Of a DNA stretch of 64,000 nucleotides, positions 46,123-52,762 are shown piece after piece. The translations under genes were made by a program, and so were the position numbers. Position 1 is the stretch's first letter; every line of letters begins with the position of its first letter. Location: contig JANXAF010000001.1 in NCBI GenBank assembly GCA_025062045.1, forward strand, positions 62,001 through 126,000. Direction: 5' to 3'. The DNA comes from Thermodesulfobacteriota bacterium. GTDB taxonomy: Bacteria; Desulfobacterota; Syntrophorhabdia; Syntrophorhabdales; JANXAF01. Below the pieces are notes generated by a model. That model saw only the letters and a program-made list of their open reading frames with translations, was not told the DNA's origin and ran no database searches.

Positions 46123-46894
46123 GATCGTTCCCCTCCTTTCTCCAAAAGGTCTCATAAGCGAGAGCAATTAGCTCAGCCGTCCTTTTTACCTCCTTTATAA
46201 TCTCCTCTTTCATCTCCTCTCTGAAAAAGCTTGTAAATCCCACTATCCATATGACACCAAGAGACCTTCTTTCCGAAAAAATGGGAGCAGCGCATGCCCA
46301 CACACCTCTCATGTATTCTTCAACCTCCATCGAATAACCAAGCATTCTTGCCCTGCGAACCTCCTCCAAAAATTCAGTTTCATCAGATACACTCCTCTCT
46401 GTGTACTTTTTGAGGCCTTTCTTCCTTATTATGGCTCTTACTTCCTCATCAGTGGAGAAGGACAGAACTACCTTTCCTGTAGCACCCGCCGTAAGCGGAA
46501 GTTTTGTCCCAGGAGGGGAGCTTATTTTATAAGGTTTTAAAGGCTCAACTGCATCAAGTATCTCAATATAATCTCCGTTTCTCACACCCAAAAACACCGT
46601 TTCATCAAATTTCTTAGACAATCTCTCTAGAAAAGGACGAGCAATGCCAGAAAGATTCGATTTTCGTAAGATTTTCTTTGCAAGATCAACAAGACGCGCA
46701 GATATGTGGTAGGTTTTCCTCTCTTTATCCTTTCTTATATACCCTTTGTCTTCGAGGGCTAAAAGAATGCCGTAGAGTGTTCCCCTATTTAAGCCTGTCT
46801 TTTTCGCAAGGTAACTGAGTCTCAAATCATTATTGTCCTCTAACAGGACTTCAAGAACGTCAAAGACTTTTCTGACGAGAGGAGCGCGATACAT
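46115..46894 (-). CDS. IclR-family transcriptional regulator
   Basis: A 259-residue IclR protein: N-terminal winged helix (LSYLAKKTGLNRGTLYGILL, residues about 26-45) and C-terminal GAF-like effector domain with TAGATGKVVLSF and LGVIWIVGFTSFF. It should control the PaaK-like operon and/or the divergent lutB-like/AOR operon; both -35 boxes lie in an inverted repeat in the shared promoter region. The ATG at 46894 coincides with the predicted transcription start (leaderless); a TTG at 46912 would precede it. Effector unknown, probably an aromatic acid or CoA ester. Confidence 0.9.
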   Translation of the reverse strand: MYRAPLVRKVFDVLEVLLEDNNDLRLSYLAKKTGLNRGTLYGILLALEDKGYIRKDKERKTYHISARLVDLAKKILRKSNLSGIARPFLERLSKKFDETVFLGVRNGDYIEILDAVEPLKPYKISSPPGTKLPLTAGATGKVVLSFSTDEEVRAIIRKKGLKKYTERSVSDETEFLEEVRRARMLGYSMEVEEYMRGVWACAAPIFSERRSLGVIWIVGFTSFFREEMKEEIIKEVKRTAELIALAYETFWRKEGNDHG

Positions 46895-46898
46895 GTCT

Positions 46899-46929
46899 AT
46901 TATAAAAAACAAATTTTAAAACATGTCAA
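46899..46929 (-). promoter_or_regulatory. iclR promoter
   Basis: Minus strand TTGACA (46929-46924), 19-nt spacer, TATAAT (46904-46899). Both hexamers are consensus but the spacing is long. The predicted start falls on the iclR ATG. Confidence 0.5.
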
Positions 46930-46947
46930 GGACAAATTGCTTGACAT
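46923..46947. promoter_or_regulatory. inverted repeat over the divergent -35 boxes, candidate IclR operator
   Basis: ATGTCAAG (46923-46930), 9-nt spacer, CTTGACAT (46940-46947): perfect 8-bp arms containing the -35 boxes of both divergent promoters. A repressor here would block both operons. ACATGTC is also repeated directly at 46891 and 46921, 30 bp apart. Confidence 0.5.
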
Positions 46948-46970
46948 TTTTAGAAATCGTGGCATATTAT
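46941..46970 (+). promoter_or_regulatory. promoter of the lutB-like/AOR operon
   Basis: TTGACA (46941-46946), 18-nt spacer, TATTAT (46965-46970). The predicted start near 46977 is about 4 nt before the ATG at 46981, so translation would be SD-independent. Confidence 0.6.
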
Positions 46971-46980
46971 AACATTGTTT

Positions 46981-48285
46981 ATGATAGTTAACGGACGGAT
47001 CCCAAGGGTTTACGTTTTTGAGCCTTCATCCGATGAGAAAAGAAAGCATGTGGCTTCCATCCATGCGGGGAAAAAATCCGAACGTAAAGACCTCTCAGAG
47101 ATAAAGAGTCAATTAAGGGAAGTAAGGCTAAGAAACAGAGAGCTTCTCGACAAAAATGTAGAGAGGTTTAAAGAGGTTTTAACCGAAAACTCTTTTTTTA
47201 AACTCCATTTTGCGCAAGATGCTAAGACGTTTCTCGGACTACTACGGAAGAGTACAGATAAAACAAAAGTAGTCTCATTAAACAAATCGAATGTTCTCAT
47301 AAACGAGGTAAGACCATTCCTTAGGCGCTACGGATATAGATCATTTGTGAGGTATTTTTCAGAGTTCAACGATTTTACCCCCGAAAAAAAATTTTTCACG
47401 GATTATTGGATGCTTCCAGGTCTTCACGAAAAAAATCTAATTGAAACGTTTGGGCTTAAATCCATAATAGATCTCTCCATACCAAAAAACGGAAAAGACT
47501 ATGTTACGGTTTTAGGCGTAAATGCCGCATCGGCTAAAACAGGAAATCTCTATTTTCTTCAGCACATGTCGAATATCACCAAGGATTTGGAAGAGGCAAA
47601 GACCATCTTTGTCCTCGTTCCATTGGAAAAGATAGTGGAGTATGACGGTGATGCGAAATTGCACGTGCAATCGATGGGAATATTTGGGCTCGAATCTGTT
47701 ATCCTCGATCTAAAACCCAAACGCGAAGAGGTCTTCGAGTTTGAGCGTATTCCTTTCTCGGATGGTAAGAAGGAAGTCCACATTGTTATTTTCGATAATG
47801 GGAGAAAAAGGCTCCTATCCACAGCTTATTCTGATCTTCTCCTCTGTATCGATTGTAGAGCTTGCGCAAGACAATGTCCGGTAGGACAGCATATAAAAAG
47901 TGTAAAAGAGTTAGTTTATAGCCCAAAAAATCTTCTCTTCCTTTACCTCATTGGAAGGCGTAAACCTTTCGAATTCTGTCTCCATTGCGGAAGATGTGAG
48001 GTTGAATGTCCGGTCGGCATTCCAATCCCTGAGTTACTCTGGAAGTCACAGATAGACTACTCACAGAAAAAAGGAAGATCAATATTCAAGGTCATGTTCG
48101 ACAATCCTGAGCTTTTCGCGAAGGTCGGAACTTTACTTTCTCCAGTTTCGAACTGGCTGCTAGAAATCCCGATCGTTCGAACGTTGATAAGCATAATTCC
48201 TGGGATTCACGCAAAGGCAAAATTGCCCAAATTTTCGAGGACCACATTTAGAGAGTGGTACGAGGAAAGGAAGAAACGTGGATAA
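46981..48285 (+). CDS. LUD-domain iron-sulfur protein (LutB-like)
   Basis: A 434-residue protein with an N-terminal LUD-type domain (residues about 50-270) and a 2x4Fe-4S module: CIDCRACARQCPVGQ (Cys289, 292, 295, 299) and CLHCGRCEVECPVGI (Cys333, 336, 339, 343). LutB is part of the LutABC L-lactate oxidation complex, but here no LutC is present and the partner genes encode AOR, so an electron-transfer role for an aldehyde or aromatic oxidation complex is equally possible. The ATG at 46981 is chosen over TTG 46975. The CCG protein gene overlaps the 3' end by 8 nt. Confidence 0.82.
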   Translation: MIVNGRIPRVYVFEPSSDEKRKHVASIHAGKKSERKDLSEIKSQLREVRLRNRELLDKNVERFKEVLTENSFFKLHFAQDAKTFLGLLRKSTDKTKVVSLNKSNVLINEVRPFLRRYGYRSFVRYFSEFNDFTPEKKFFTDYWMLPGLHEKNLIETFGLKSIIDLSIPKNGKDYVTVLGVNAASAKTGNLYFLQHMSNITKDLEEAKTIFVLVPLEKIVEYDGDAKLHVQSMGIFGLESVILDLKPKREEVFEFERIPFSDGKKEVHIVIFDNGRKRLLSTAYSDLLLCIDCRACARQCPVGQHIKSVKELVYSPKNLLFLYLIGRRKPFEFCLHCGRCEVECPVGIPIPELLWKSQIDYSQKKGRSIFKVMFDNPELFAKVGTLLSPVSNWLLEIPIVRTLISIIPGIHAKAKLPKFSRTTFREWYEERKKRG

Positions 48286-49009
48286 AGTCGTTTATTTTAC
48301 AGGGTGTTTCTCAAACTATTACGATCCGGAAATAGCAAAATCGTTCGTTACTGTCATGGAAATAAACGAAATAGAGGTCCTTGTCCCTGAGCAGGTATGT
48401 TGTGGAATGCCGATTATGGCAAACGCAAATTACAAGGGAGCAAAAAGGAACTTTGAGAAAATCGTGAGGTCTCTATTTAAAGCTTCTGAGGGAAAATACC
48501 CCATAGTTACGACATGTCCAAGTTGTAACATGATGCTAAAAAAGGAAGGAAAGACTTTTTTCCCATCCGCCGAGGCGAATTATGTATCGAGTATGATATA
48601 CGATTCTTCCGAGTTCGTTATGAACTTAGACTTAAAAAGGAAACTCAATAGGTTTTTTGGAAGGCTTGAACTAAAGGTTCTTTATCACAATCCGTGCCAC
48701 CTCAAAGTACAAAATATAGATGCCACCATATACGTTCTGAAGCTCATTCCCGGAATCGAAGTCATAGGCATAAATAGGGATTGCTGCGGTCTTGGAGGTT
48801 CTTTCGGTATGAAAAGGAAAAACTATCCCATCTCTTATGCTATCGGAACAAAAATCTGGAGAATGGTTGAAGAACTAAAACCAGATGCCGTTGTCACTGA
48901 GTGCGGTGGTTGCGGACTTCAGATAAGTTCAAAAAGACCAGTAAAGATCTACCATCCGATGGTGCTTCTCAACATGGCATACTCGGCTGCCTCGCATGAG
49001 GCTGCATGA
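48278..49009 (+). CDS. CCG-domain iron-sulfur protein (LutA/HdrB-like)
   Basis: A 243-residue protein with two cysteine-rich CCG domains: EQVCCGMPIMAN and TTCPSCNMML in the first, YHNPCHLKVQ, RDCCGLGGSFG and TECGGCGLQIS in the second. These bind unusual [4Fe-4S] clusters as in HdrB or form the LutA subunit. The start is GTG 48278, overlapping the upstream gene by 8 nt. With the LUD protein it forms a LutBA-like pair at the head of the AOR operon. Confidence 0.86.
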   Translation: MDKVVYFTGCFSNYYDPEIAKSFVTVMEINEIEVLVPEQVCCGMPIMANANYKGAKRNFEKIVRSLFKASEGKYPIVTTCPSCNMMLKKEGKTFFPSAEANYVSSMIYDSSEFVMNLDLKRKLNRFFGRLELKVLYHNPCHLKVQNIDATIYVLKLIPGIEVIGINRDCCGLGGSFGMKRKNYPISYAIGTKIWRMVEELKPDAVVTECGGCGLQISSKRPVKIYHPMVLLNMAYSAASHEAA

Positions 49010-49031
49010 TTTTTAAAATAAGGAGGGAACC

Positions 49032-49289
49032 ATGTTCAAGGATACATCTACCGCTGAGACATTGAAGTCCACAAGGACTTACGGTCAGGTGAGATGTCCA
49101 AACCCCACTTGCCTTGACAGGCTTGTCCCTAAACCGGGAGATAAGACGATAAAATGTCCAAAATGTGGGACCGAGTGGAGGGTTGTGTGGCTAAAGCCAG
49201 ATCTTCCAAGGATCCGCGGCCCGGTTTGGGAGACAAATATTGAGATTGCAAAAAAGAAGTTAGAAGAAATTGAGAAAAAAGGAGGCTAA
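49032..49289 (+). CDS. zinc-ribbon small protein in the AOR operon
   Basis: An 85-residue protein with a single metal ribbon: RCPNPTCLDR (CxxxxC) and KCPKCGTEW (CxxC), followed by WLKPDLPRIRGPVWE and a charged helix. The ATG at 49032 has SD AAGGAGGG. It lies 2 nt upstream of the AOR gene. I do not recognise a function; it could be a rubredoxin-like or zinc-binding accessory subunit or a maturation factor specific to this AOR. Confidence 0.7.
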   Translation: MFKDTSTAETLKSTRTYGQVRCPNPTCLDRLVPKPGDKTIKCPKCGTEWRVVWLKPDLPRIRGPVWETNIEIAKKKLEEIEKKGG

Positions 49290-49291
49290 AT

Positions 49292-51235
49292 ATGGCACTG
49301 AGCAGAAGAATCGCTTACATCGATCTTTCAACCGGTAAGATTGAAACAAAACCAATACCTATCGAAATGAGACGTAAATTCTTGGGTGGGAGGGGATTAG
49401 ACGCCTATTTACTCTACAACCACTGTGAAAAAGGCATAGATCCATTCTCCCCGGAGAATCCCTTGATTGTAAGTGCGGGATTACTTGTTGGAACGCTTGC
49501 CTCGGCCACTTCCAGGACCCATGTTATGGCAAAATCGCCTCTTACTGGGATGCTAGGAAGCTGTAACATGGGAGGGTTTTTCGCTCCGGAGTTGAGGTGG
49601 GCCGGGTTTGACCACTTGGTCATAAAGGGAAAAGCTGACAAACCCGTCTACATTTGGATACACAACGGAGAAATAGAGATAAGGGATGCAAAAAACCTTT
49701 GGGGTAAGTCAGTGACCGAAGCCCAGTGGGCAGTAAGGGAAGAGCTTGGTGATCCCGATGTTAAGTGCCTTGTGTGCGGCCCTGCTGGAGAAAAGCTCGT
49801 AAGATTCGCAAACGTTATGACAGGTATTAAAAACGCGGGTGGAAGGACAGGGATGGGGGCCGTTATGGGCTCTAAAAACTTGAAGCTCATAGCGGTCAGA
49901 GGAACGATGGATATAAAGATCGCTTATCCGAAGGAGGCCCTGGAATTCAATAAGAGATTCATCGAACAGATAACCACGGCTAAGGTAAACCAGACAATGG
50001 GAATCTTGGGCACTCCTTTTATCTGGGGTGCGACTAACTCATGGGGTGGAGTAAGGGTTAACAACTTCCAGTATAACCAGCTACTTTACGCCGACGATGT
50101 AGAACCAGAAAGGTTCCACGAGATAGCCAACGAGACCTTTGGTAAGTACCACATGGCCGGGTGTTTTGCTTGCCAAGTTCACTGTAGGGCCAGATACAGA
50201 ATTCCCGATGGGCCTTACAAGGGTTGTTACGACGAGGGGCCCGAATACACAACACAGGGTGCTTTTGCAAGTGAGGTCGGTTGTACAAGCGCGCTTACCG
50301 TCCTTACAGGAAACTATCTCTGCAACCAGTACGGCGTCGATTGGCTTGAGCTTGGAAGTTTAATTGCATGGGCAATGGAACTTTACGAAAAAGGCATTCT
50401 TACCATAAGAGACACAGGTGGAATAGATCTGAGATTTGGTAATGACGAGGCCGTAATCGAAATGATAAAGCACGTTTGTGAGAGAGACACATGGTTAGGA
50501 GATGTTCTCGCAGAGGGAGGGCTAAAAGCGGCTGAAATTATAGGCAGGGATTCTATAAAATACTTGATCCACGTAAAAGGAATGCAGAATTTACATTCAG
50601 ATGAGAGACCAACCCCTGCCCTTGCATTAAATATAGCGACCGCATCCAGAGGGTCTGACCATCTAAGAAGCAGACCGGCCATAGATTTATACCATTTACC
50701 TGAGCCTGTTCTTAGAAAGATATACTCTAACCCCGTCCCATACGATGGACCTCTAAGCTCCGATTTCAGATCATATGAGGGTAAAGCTTGGCAGGTATTT
50801 TGGCAGGAACAGTGTTTCATGGCTGTGGATAGTCTAGGTATCTGTAAGTACCACACCACATTTTTGGGTGCGACTCTTCCCAATTTTGAAGATTGGACAA
50901 AGGTCATCTACTACAATACTGGTCTAGAGTTTACTCCTCAGGAGCTGTGGACTATCGCCGAGAGGTGCAATAACATGGAAAGGCTCTTTAACATCAGGGA
51001 AGGGTTGACCCCTGACGATCCTTTTAAAGGAGACATTCTTGTAGATAGATACTTTACTGAACCGACTAAGAGAGGCGCTCCGGATGTAATTGGTACTTGC
51101 ATAGATAGGGAGAAGTTTTTGAAAATGAGGGAAGAATTCTATAGGTATCACGGATGGGACGAAAAGACGGGTGCTCCAACTGAAGAGACTCTTATAAGAC
51201 TCGGCATAGATAACGAACCATCCCATCTTCTGTAG
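49292..51235 (+). CDS. tungsten-dependent aldehyde:ferredoxin oxidoreductase
   Basis: A 647-residue AOR-family enzyme oxidising aldehydes to acids (or the reverse) with a bis-pterin W/Mo cofactor and one 4Fe-4S cluster. The N-terminus (IAYIDLSTGKIETKPI, KFLGGRGLDAYLL) and the pterin-binding region (KSPLTGMLGSCNMGGFFAPEL, NAGGRTGMGAVMGSKNLK) match the family. Cluster cysteines are C291, C294, C298 (CFACQVHC) and C518 (SLGICKY). Its sequence is canonical AOR rather than the benzoyl-CoA reductase subunit BamB. The dedicated ferredoxin and MoaD-like genes follow. Given the PaaK-like ligase in the divergent operon, an aryl aldehyde substrate is plausible but unproven. Confidence 0.94.
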   Translation: MALSRRIAYIDLSTGKIETKPIPIEMRRKFLGGRGLDAYLLYNHCEKGIDPFSPENPLIVSAGLLVGTLASATSRTHVMAKSPLTGMLGSCNMGGFFAPELRWAGFDHLVIKGKADKPVYIWIHNGEIEIRDAKNLWGKSVTEAQWAVREELGDPDVKCLVCGPAGEKLVRFANVMTGIKNAGGRTGMGAVMGSKNLKLIAVRGTMDIKIAYPKEALEFNKRFIEQITTAKVNQTMGILGTPFIWGATNSWGGVRVNNFQYNQLLYADDVEPERFHEIANETFGKYHMAGCFACQVHCRARYRIPDGPYKGCYDEGPEYTTQGAFASEVGCTSALTVLTGNYLCNQYGVDWLELGSLIAWAMELYEKGILTIRDTGGIDLRFGNDEAVIEMIKHVCERDTWLGDVLAEGGLKAAEIIGRDSIKYLIHVKGMQNLHSDERPTPALALNIATASRGSDHLRSRPAIDLYHLPEPVLRKIYSNPVPYDGPLSSDFRSYEGKAWQVFWQEQCFMAVDSLGICKYHTTFLGATLPNFEDWTKVIYYNTGLEFTPQELWTIAERCNNMERLFNIREGLTPDDPFKGDILVDRYFTEPTKRGAPDVIGTCIDREKFLKMREEFYRYHGWDEKTGAPTEETLIRLGIDNEPSHLL

Positions 51236-51249
51236 TTAAGGAGGTAGCC

Positions 51250-51756
51250 ATGCACGCAAATCCTAAAGCTCTCGTTATAAACTATGAAAAATGCACAGGC
51301 TGCAGACTCTGTGAACTTGTCTGCTCCGTCCATCATCACGGGGTCTCAAACCCCGCCAAATCTAGAATCAAAGTTGAGAAATGGGAATGGGAAGGACTTT
51401 ACATCCCTATGTCATGTAAGCAGTGCATAGATGCGCCTTGTATGAACGTTTGTCCTGTTAAAGCCATCTCTAGAGATGAAATCCTCTCTAGAGTCGTTGT
51501 CGATCACAATCTTTGTATAGGTTGCAGATCGTGCGTTGCTGTTTGTCCCTTCGGCGCCATGGGATTCGACCCTGTAGAAAAGAAGGTTTTTAAGTGCGAT
51601 CTTTGCGACGGCGACCCTAAATGTGTCTATTTCTGCGATGAAAAGGCGGTAGATTACGTTGAAGTCTCAAGAGAAGCGCTTCTAAGAAAAAGGGAAGCGG
51701 CAGAAAAGATAGCCCAGGCCCATAGAAGAGCAGTAGAGCTCATGTCGGAGATTTAA
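51250..51756 (+). CDS. 4Fe-4S ferredoxin subunit of the AOR (HycB/AorA-like)
   Basis: A 168-residue polyferredoxin with four 4Fe-4S motifs of the HycB/DMSO-reductase beta type: CTGCRLCELVCSVHH, CKQCIDAPCMNVCP, CIGCRSCVAVCP and CDLCDGDPKCVYFC. It probably carries electrons from the AOR to ferredoxin or another partner. The ATG at 51250 has SD AAGGAGG. It lies 14 nt downstream of the AOR gene, and a strong hairpin separates it from the MoaD gene. Confidence 0.92.
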   Translation: MHANPKALVINYEKCTGCRLCELVCSVHHHGVSNPAKSRIKVEKWEWEGLYIPMSCKQCIDAPCMNVCPVKAISRDEILSRVVVDHNLCIGCRSCVAVCPFGAMGFDPVEKKVFKCDLCDGDPKCVYFCDEKAVDYVEVSREALLRKREAAEKIAQAHRRAVELMSEI

Positions 51757-51757
51757 A

Positions 51758-51782
51758 AAAGGGGCGGTAAAACCGCCCCTTT
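51758..51782 (+). terminator. strong hairpin between ferredoxin and MoaD genes
   Basis: AAAGGGGCGGT (51758-51768), AAA loop, ACCGCCCCTTT (51772-51782), an 11-bp perfect stem. Only three T follow before the SD (GGAGG, 51783-51787) of the next gene, so it may act as a leaky terminator or mRNA-stabilising processing element. Confidence 0.55.
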
Positions 51783-51792
51783 GGAGGTACAA

Positions 51793-52059
51793 ATGGCAGT
51801 AAAAATAGTCGTTCATCCATTTTTAAACAACGGAAAAGAATTAGAGGTTTTAACAACCGGAGCCACTGTTGGAGAATGTATAAAAGAGCTCATAAATCTC
51901 CACCCACACATCGAAGAAAAACTGTTCGACAAAAACAAAAAGTTAAGAGGTTATGTTGAGATCCTAGTAAACGCTAAAAGTACATACCCACAGGAACTCT
52001 CTTACCCTGTAAATGACGGGGATACAATAAACCTTATCGTATTTCTTTCTGGTGGATAA
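51793..52059 (+). CDS. MoaD/ThiS-family sulfur carrier
   Basis: An 88-residue ubiquitin-fold protein ending in the diagnostic Gly-Gly (IVFLSGG), which is adenylated and thiocarboxylated by MoaB/ThiF-type enzymes. It supplies dithiolene sulfur for molybdopterin, or in AOR operons for the tungstopterin cofactor. The ATG at 51793 has SD GGAGG; the TTG at 51781 overlaps the SD. Location at the end of the AOR operon supports cofactor synthesis for that enzyme and possibly for the convergent molybdenum hydroxylase. Confidence 0.86.
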   Translation: MAVKIVVHPFLNNGKELEVLTTGATVGECIKELINLHPHIEEKLFDKNKKLRGYVEILVNAKSTYPQELSYPVNDGDTINLIVFLSGG

Positions 52060-52062
52060 ACC

Positions 52063-52515
52063 TTAGGCCAAAGCTTTGAGTTTCTCCTGTAAGTTCTTCG
52101 TAAATTCCTTCTCCACATCTTTCGCTTTGGCCCTCATAATTCTGTCTCCGAACATTGCGAGTTTTCCAACTATCTGCACATCAGTTTTATAAGTTATCTC
52201 GACTTCTCCATTTCCCAAATCCTTAAGGTCTACGACACTTTTCTGTCTAAAATGCCCAAGCTTCGTAATATCCTCCCCTTCGCCTTCAAGCTCTATATGA
52301 TTAGGTCTTTCGACTCTCGTGAGCCTGCTTATGAACTTAAGTTTTGCCGAGATAGGCCCAACCTTTTGTTTCACGACGCACTCATAAGTATTCTCTCCTA
52401 TGAGTTTTACGGATTCGGCTCCGGGAAGGCATGTTAAAATCGTCTCGGGCTTTAAGAGAAAGTCGAATAGCTTCTCTATGTCGGCCTTTAGTCTGAATTC
52501 CCCTTCTATAACCAT
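52063..52515 (-). CDS. CoxG-like SRPBCC-domain protein
   Basis: A 150-residue START/SRPBCC-fold protein of the carbon monoxide dehydrogenase subunit G (CoxG) family: MVIEGEFRLKADIEKLFDFL, the CLPGAESVKLIGENTYECV segment and GKVGPISAKLKF-like stretches match the family. CoxG anchors or assists assembly of molybdenum hydroxylases. The start has SD AGGAGGG. It is the last gene of the molybdenum hydroxylase operon and converges on the MoaD gene with a 3-nt gap. Confidence 0.88.
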   Translation of the reverse strand: MVIEGEFRLKADIEKLFDFLLKPETILTCLPGAESVKLIGENTYECVVKQKVGPISAKLKFISRLTRVERPNHIELEGEGEDITKLGHFRQKSVVDLKDLGNGEVEITYKTDVQIVGKLAMFGDRIMRAKAKDVEKEFTKNLQEKLKALA

Positions 52516-52525
52516 CCCTTCCCTC

Positions 52526-52747
52526 CTACTCTTTTATTTCGGCCTGAGCTTCTTCTACGAGTTTTGAGAGTATCTCATAACTTCTGTTTCCTGGACCGGC
52601 TGTCTGCTCTAAGAGCAAATCTATAAAAGAATAACCCCTAGACTCTACCCAAGCCCTGTGGGGTTTATCACCTGTTCCAAAGATATGGCGTGCAACCTGC
52701 ATACTTGTTGCGTATTGTTTCTTGCAGACGGGACACTTAAAGTTCAC
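52526..52747 (-). CDS. small C2H2-type zinc-finger protein in the hydroxylase operon
   Basis: A 73-residue protein starting at GTG 52747 (SD AAAGGAGG). Residues about 5-28 contain CPVCKKQYATSMQVARHIFG with a later His, a C2H2-like single finger. The rest is a polar helix. I do not recognise the family; its place between the large subunit and CoxG suggests a role in assembly or regulation of the molybdenum hydroxylase. Confidence 0.65.
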   Translation of the reverse strand: MNFKCPVCKKQYATSMQVARHIFGTGDKPHRAWVESRGYSFIDLLLEQTAGPGNRSYEILSKLVEEAQAEIKE

Positions 52748-52762
52748 AGTATGCCTCCTTTC

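Noticed and set aside
49292-51235. BamB-type benzoyl-CoA reductase subunit
   Set aside because: The N-terminus and pterin regions match canonical AOR, and no bamC-I genes are adjacent.
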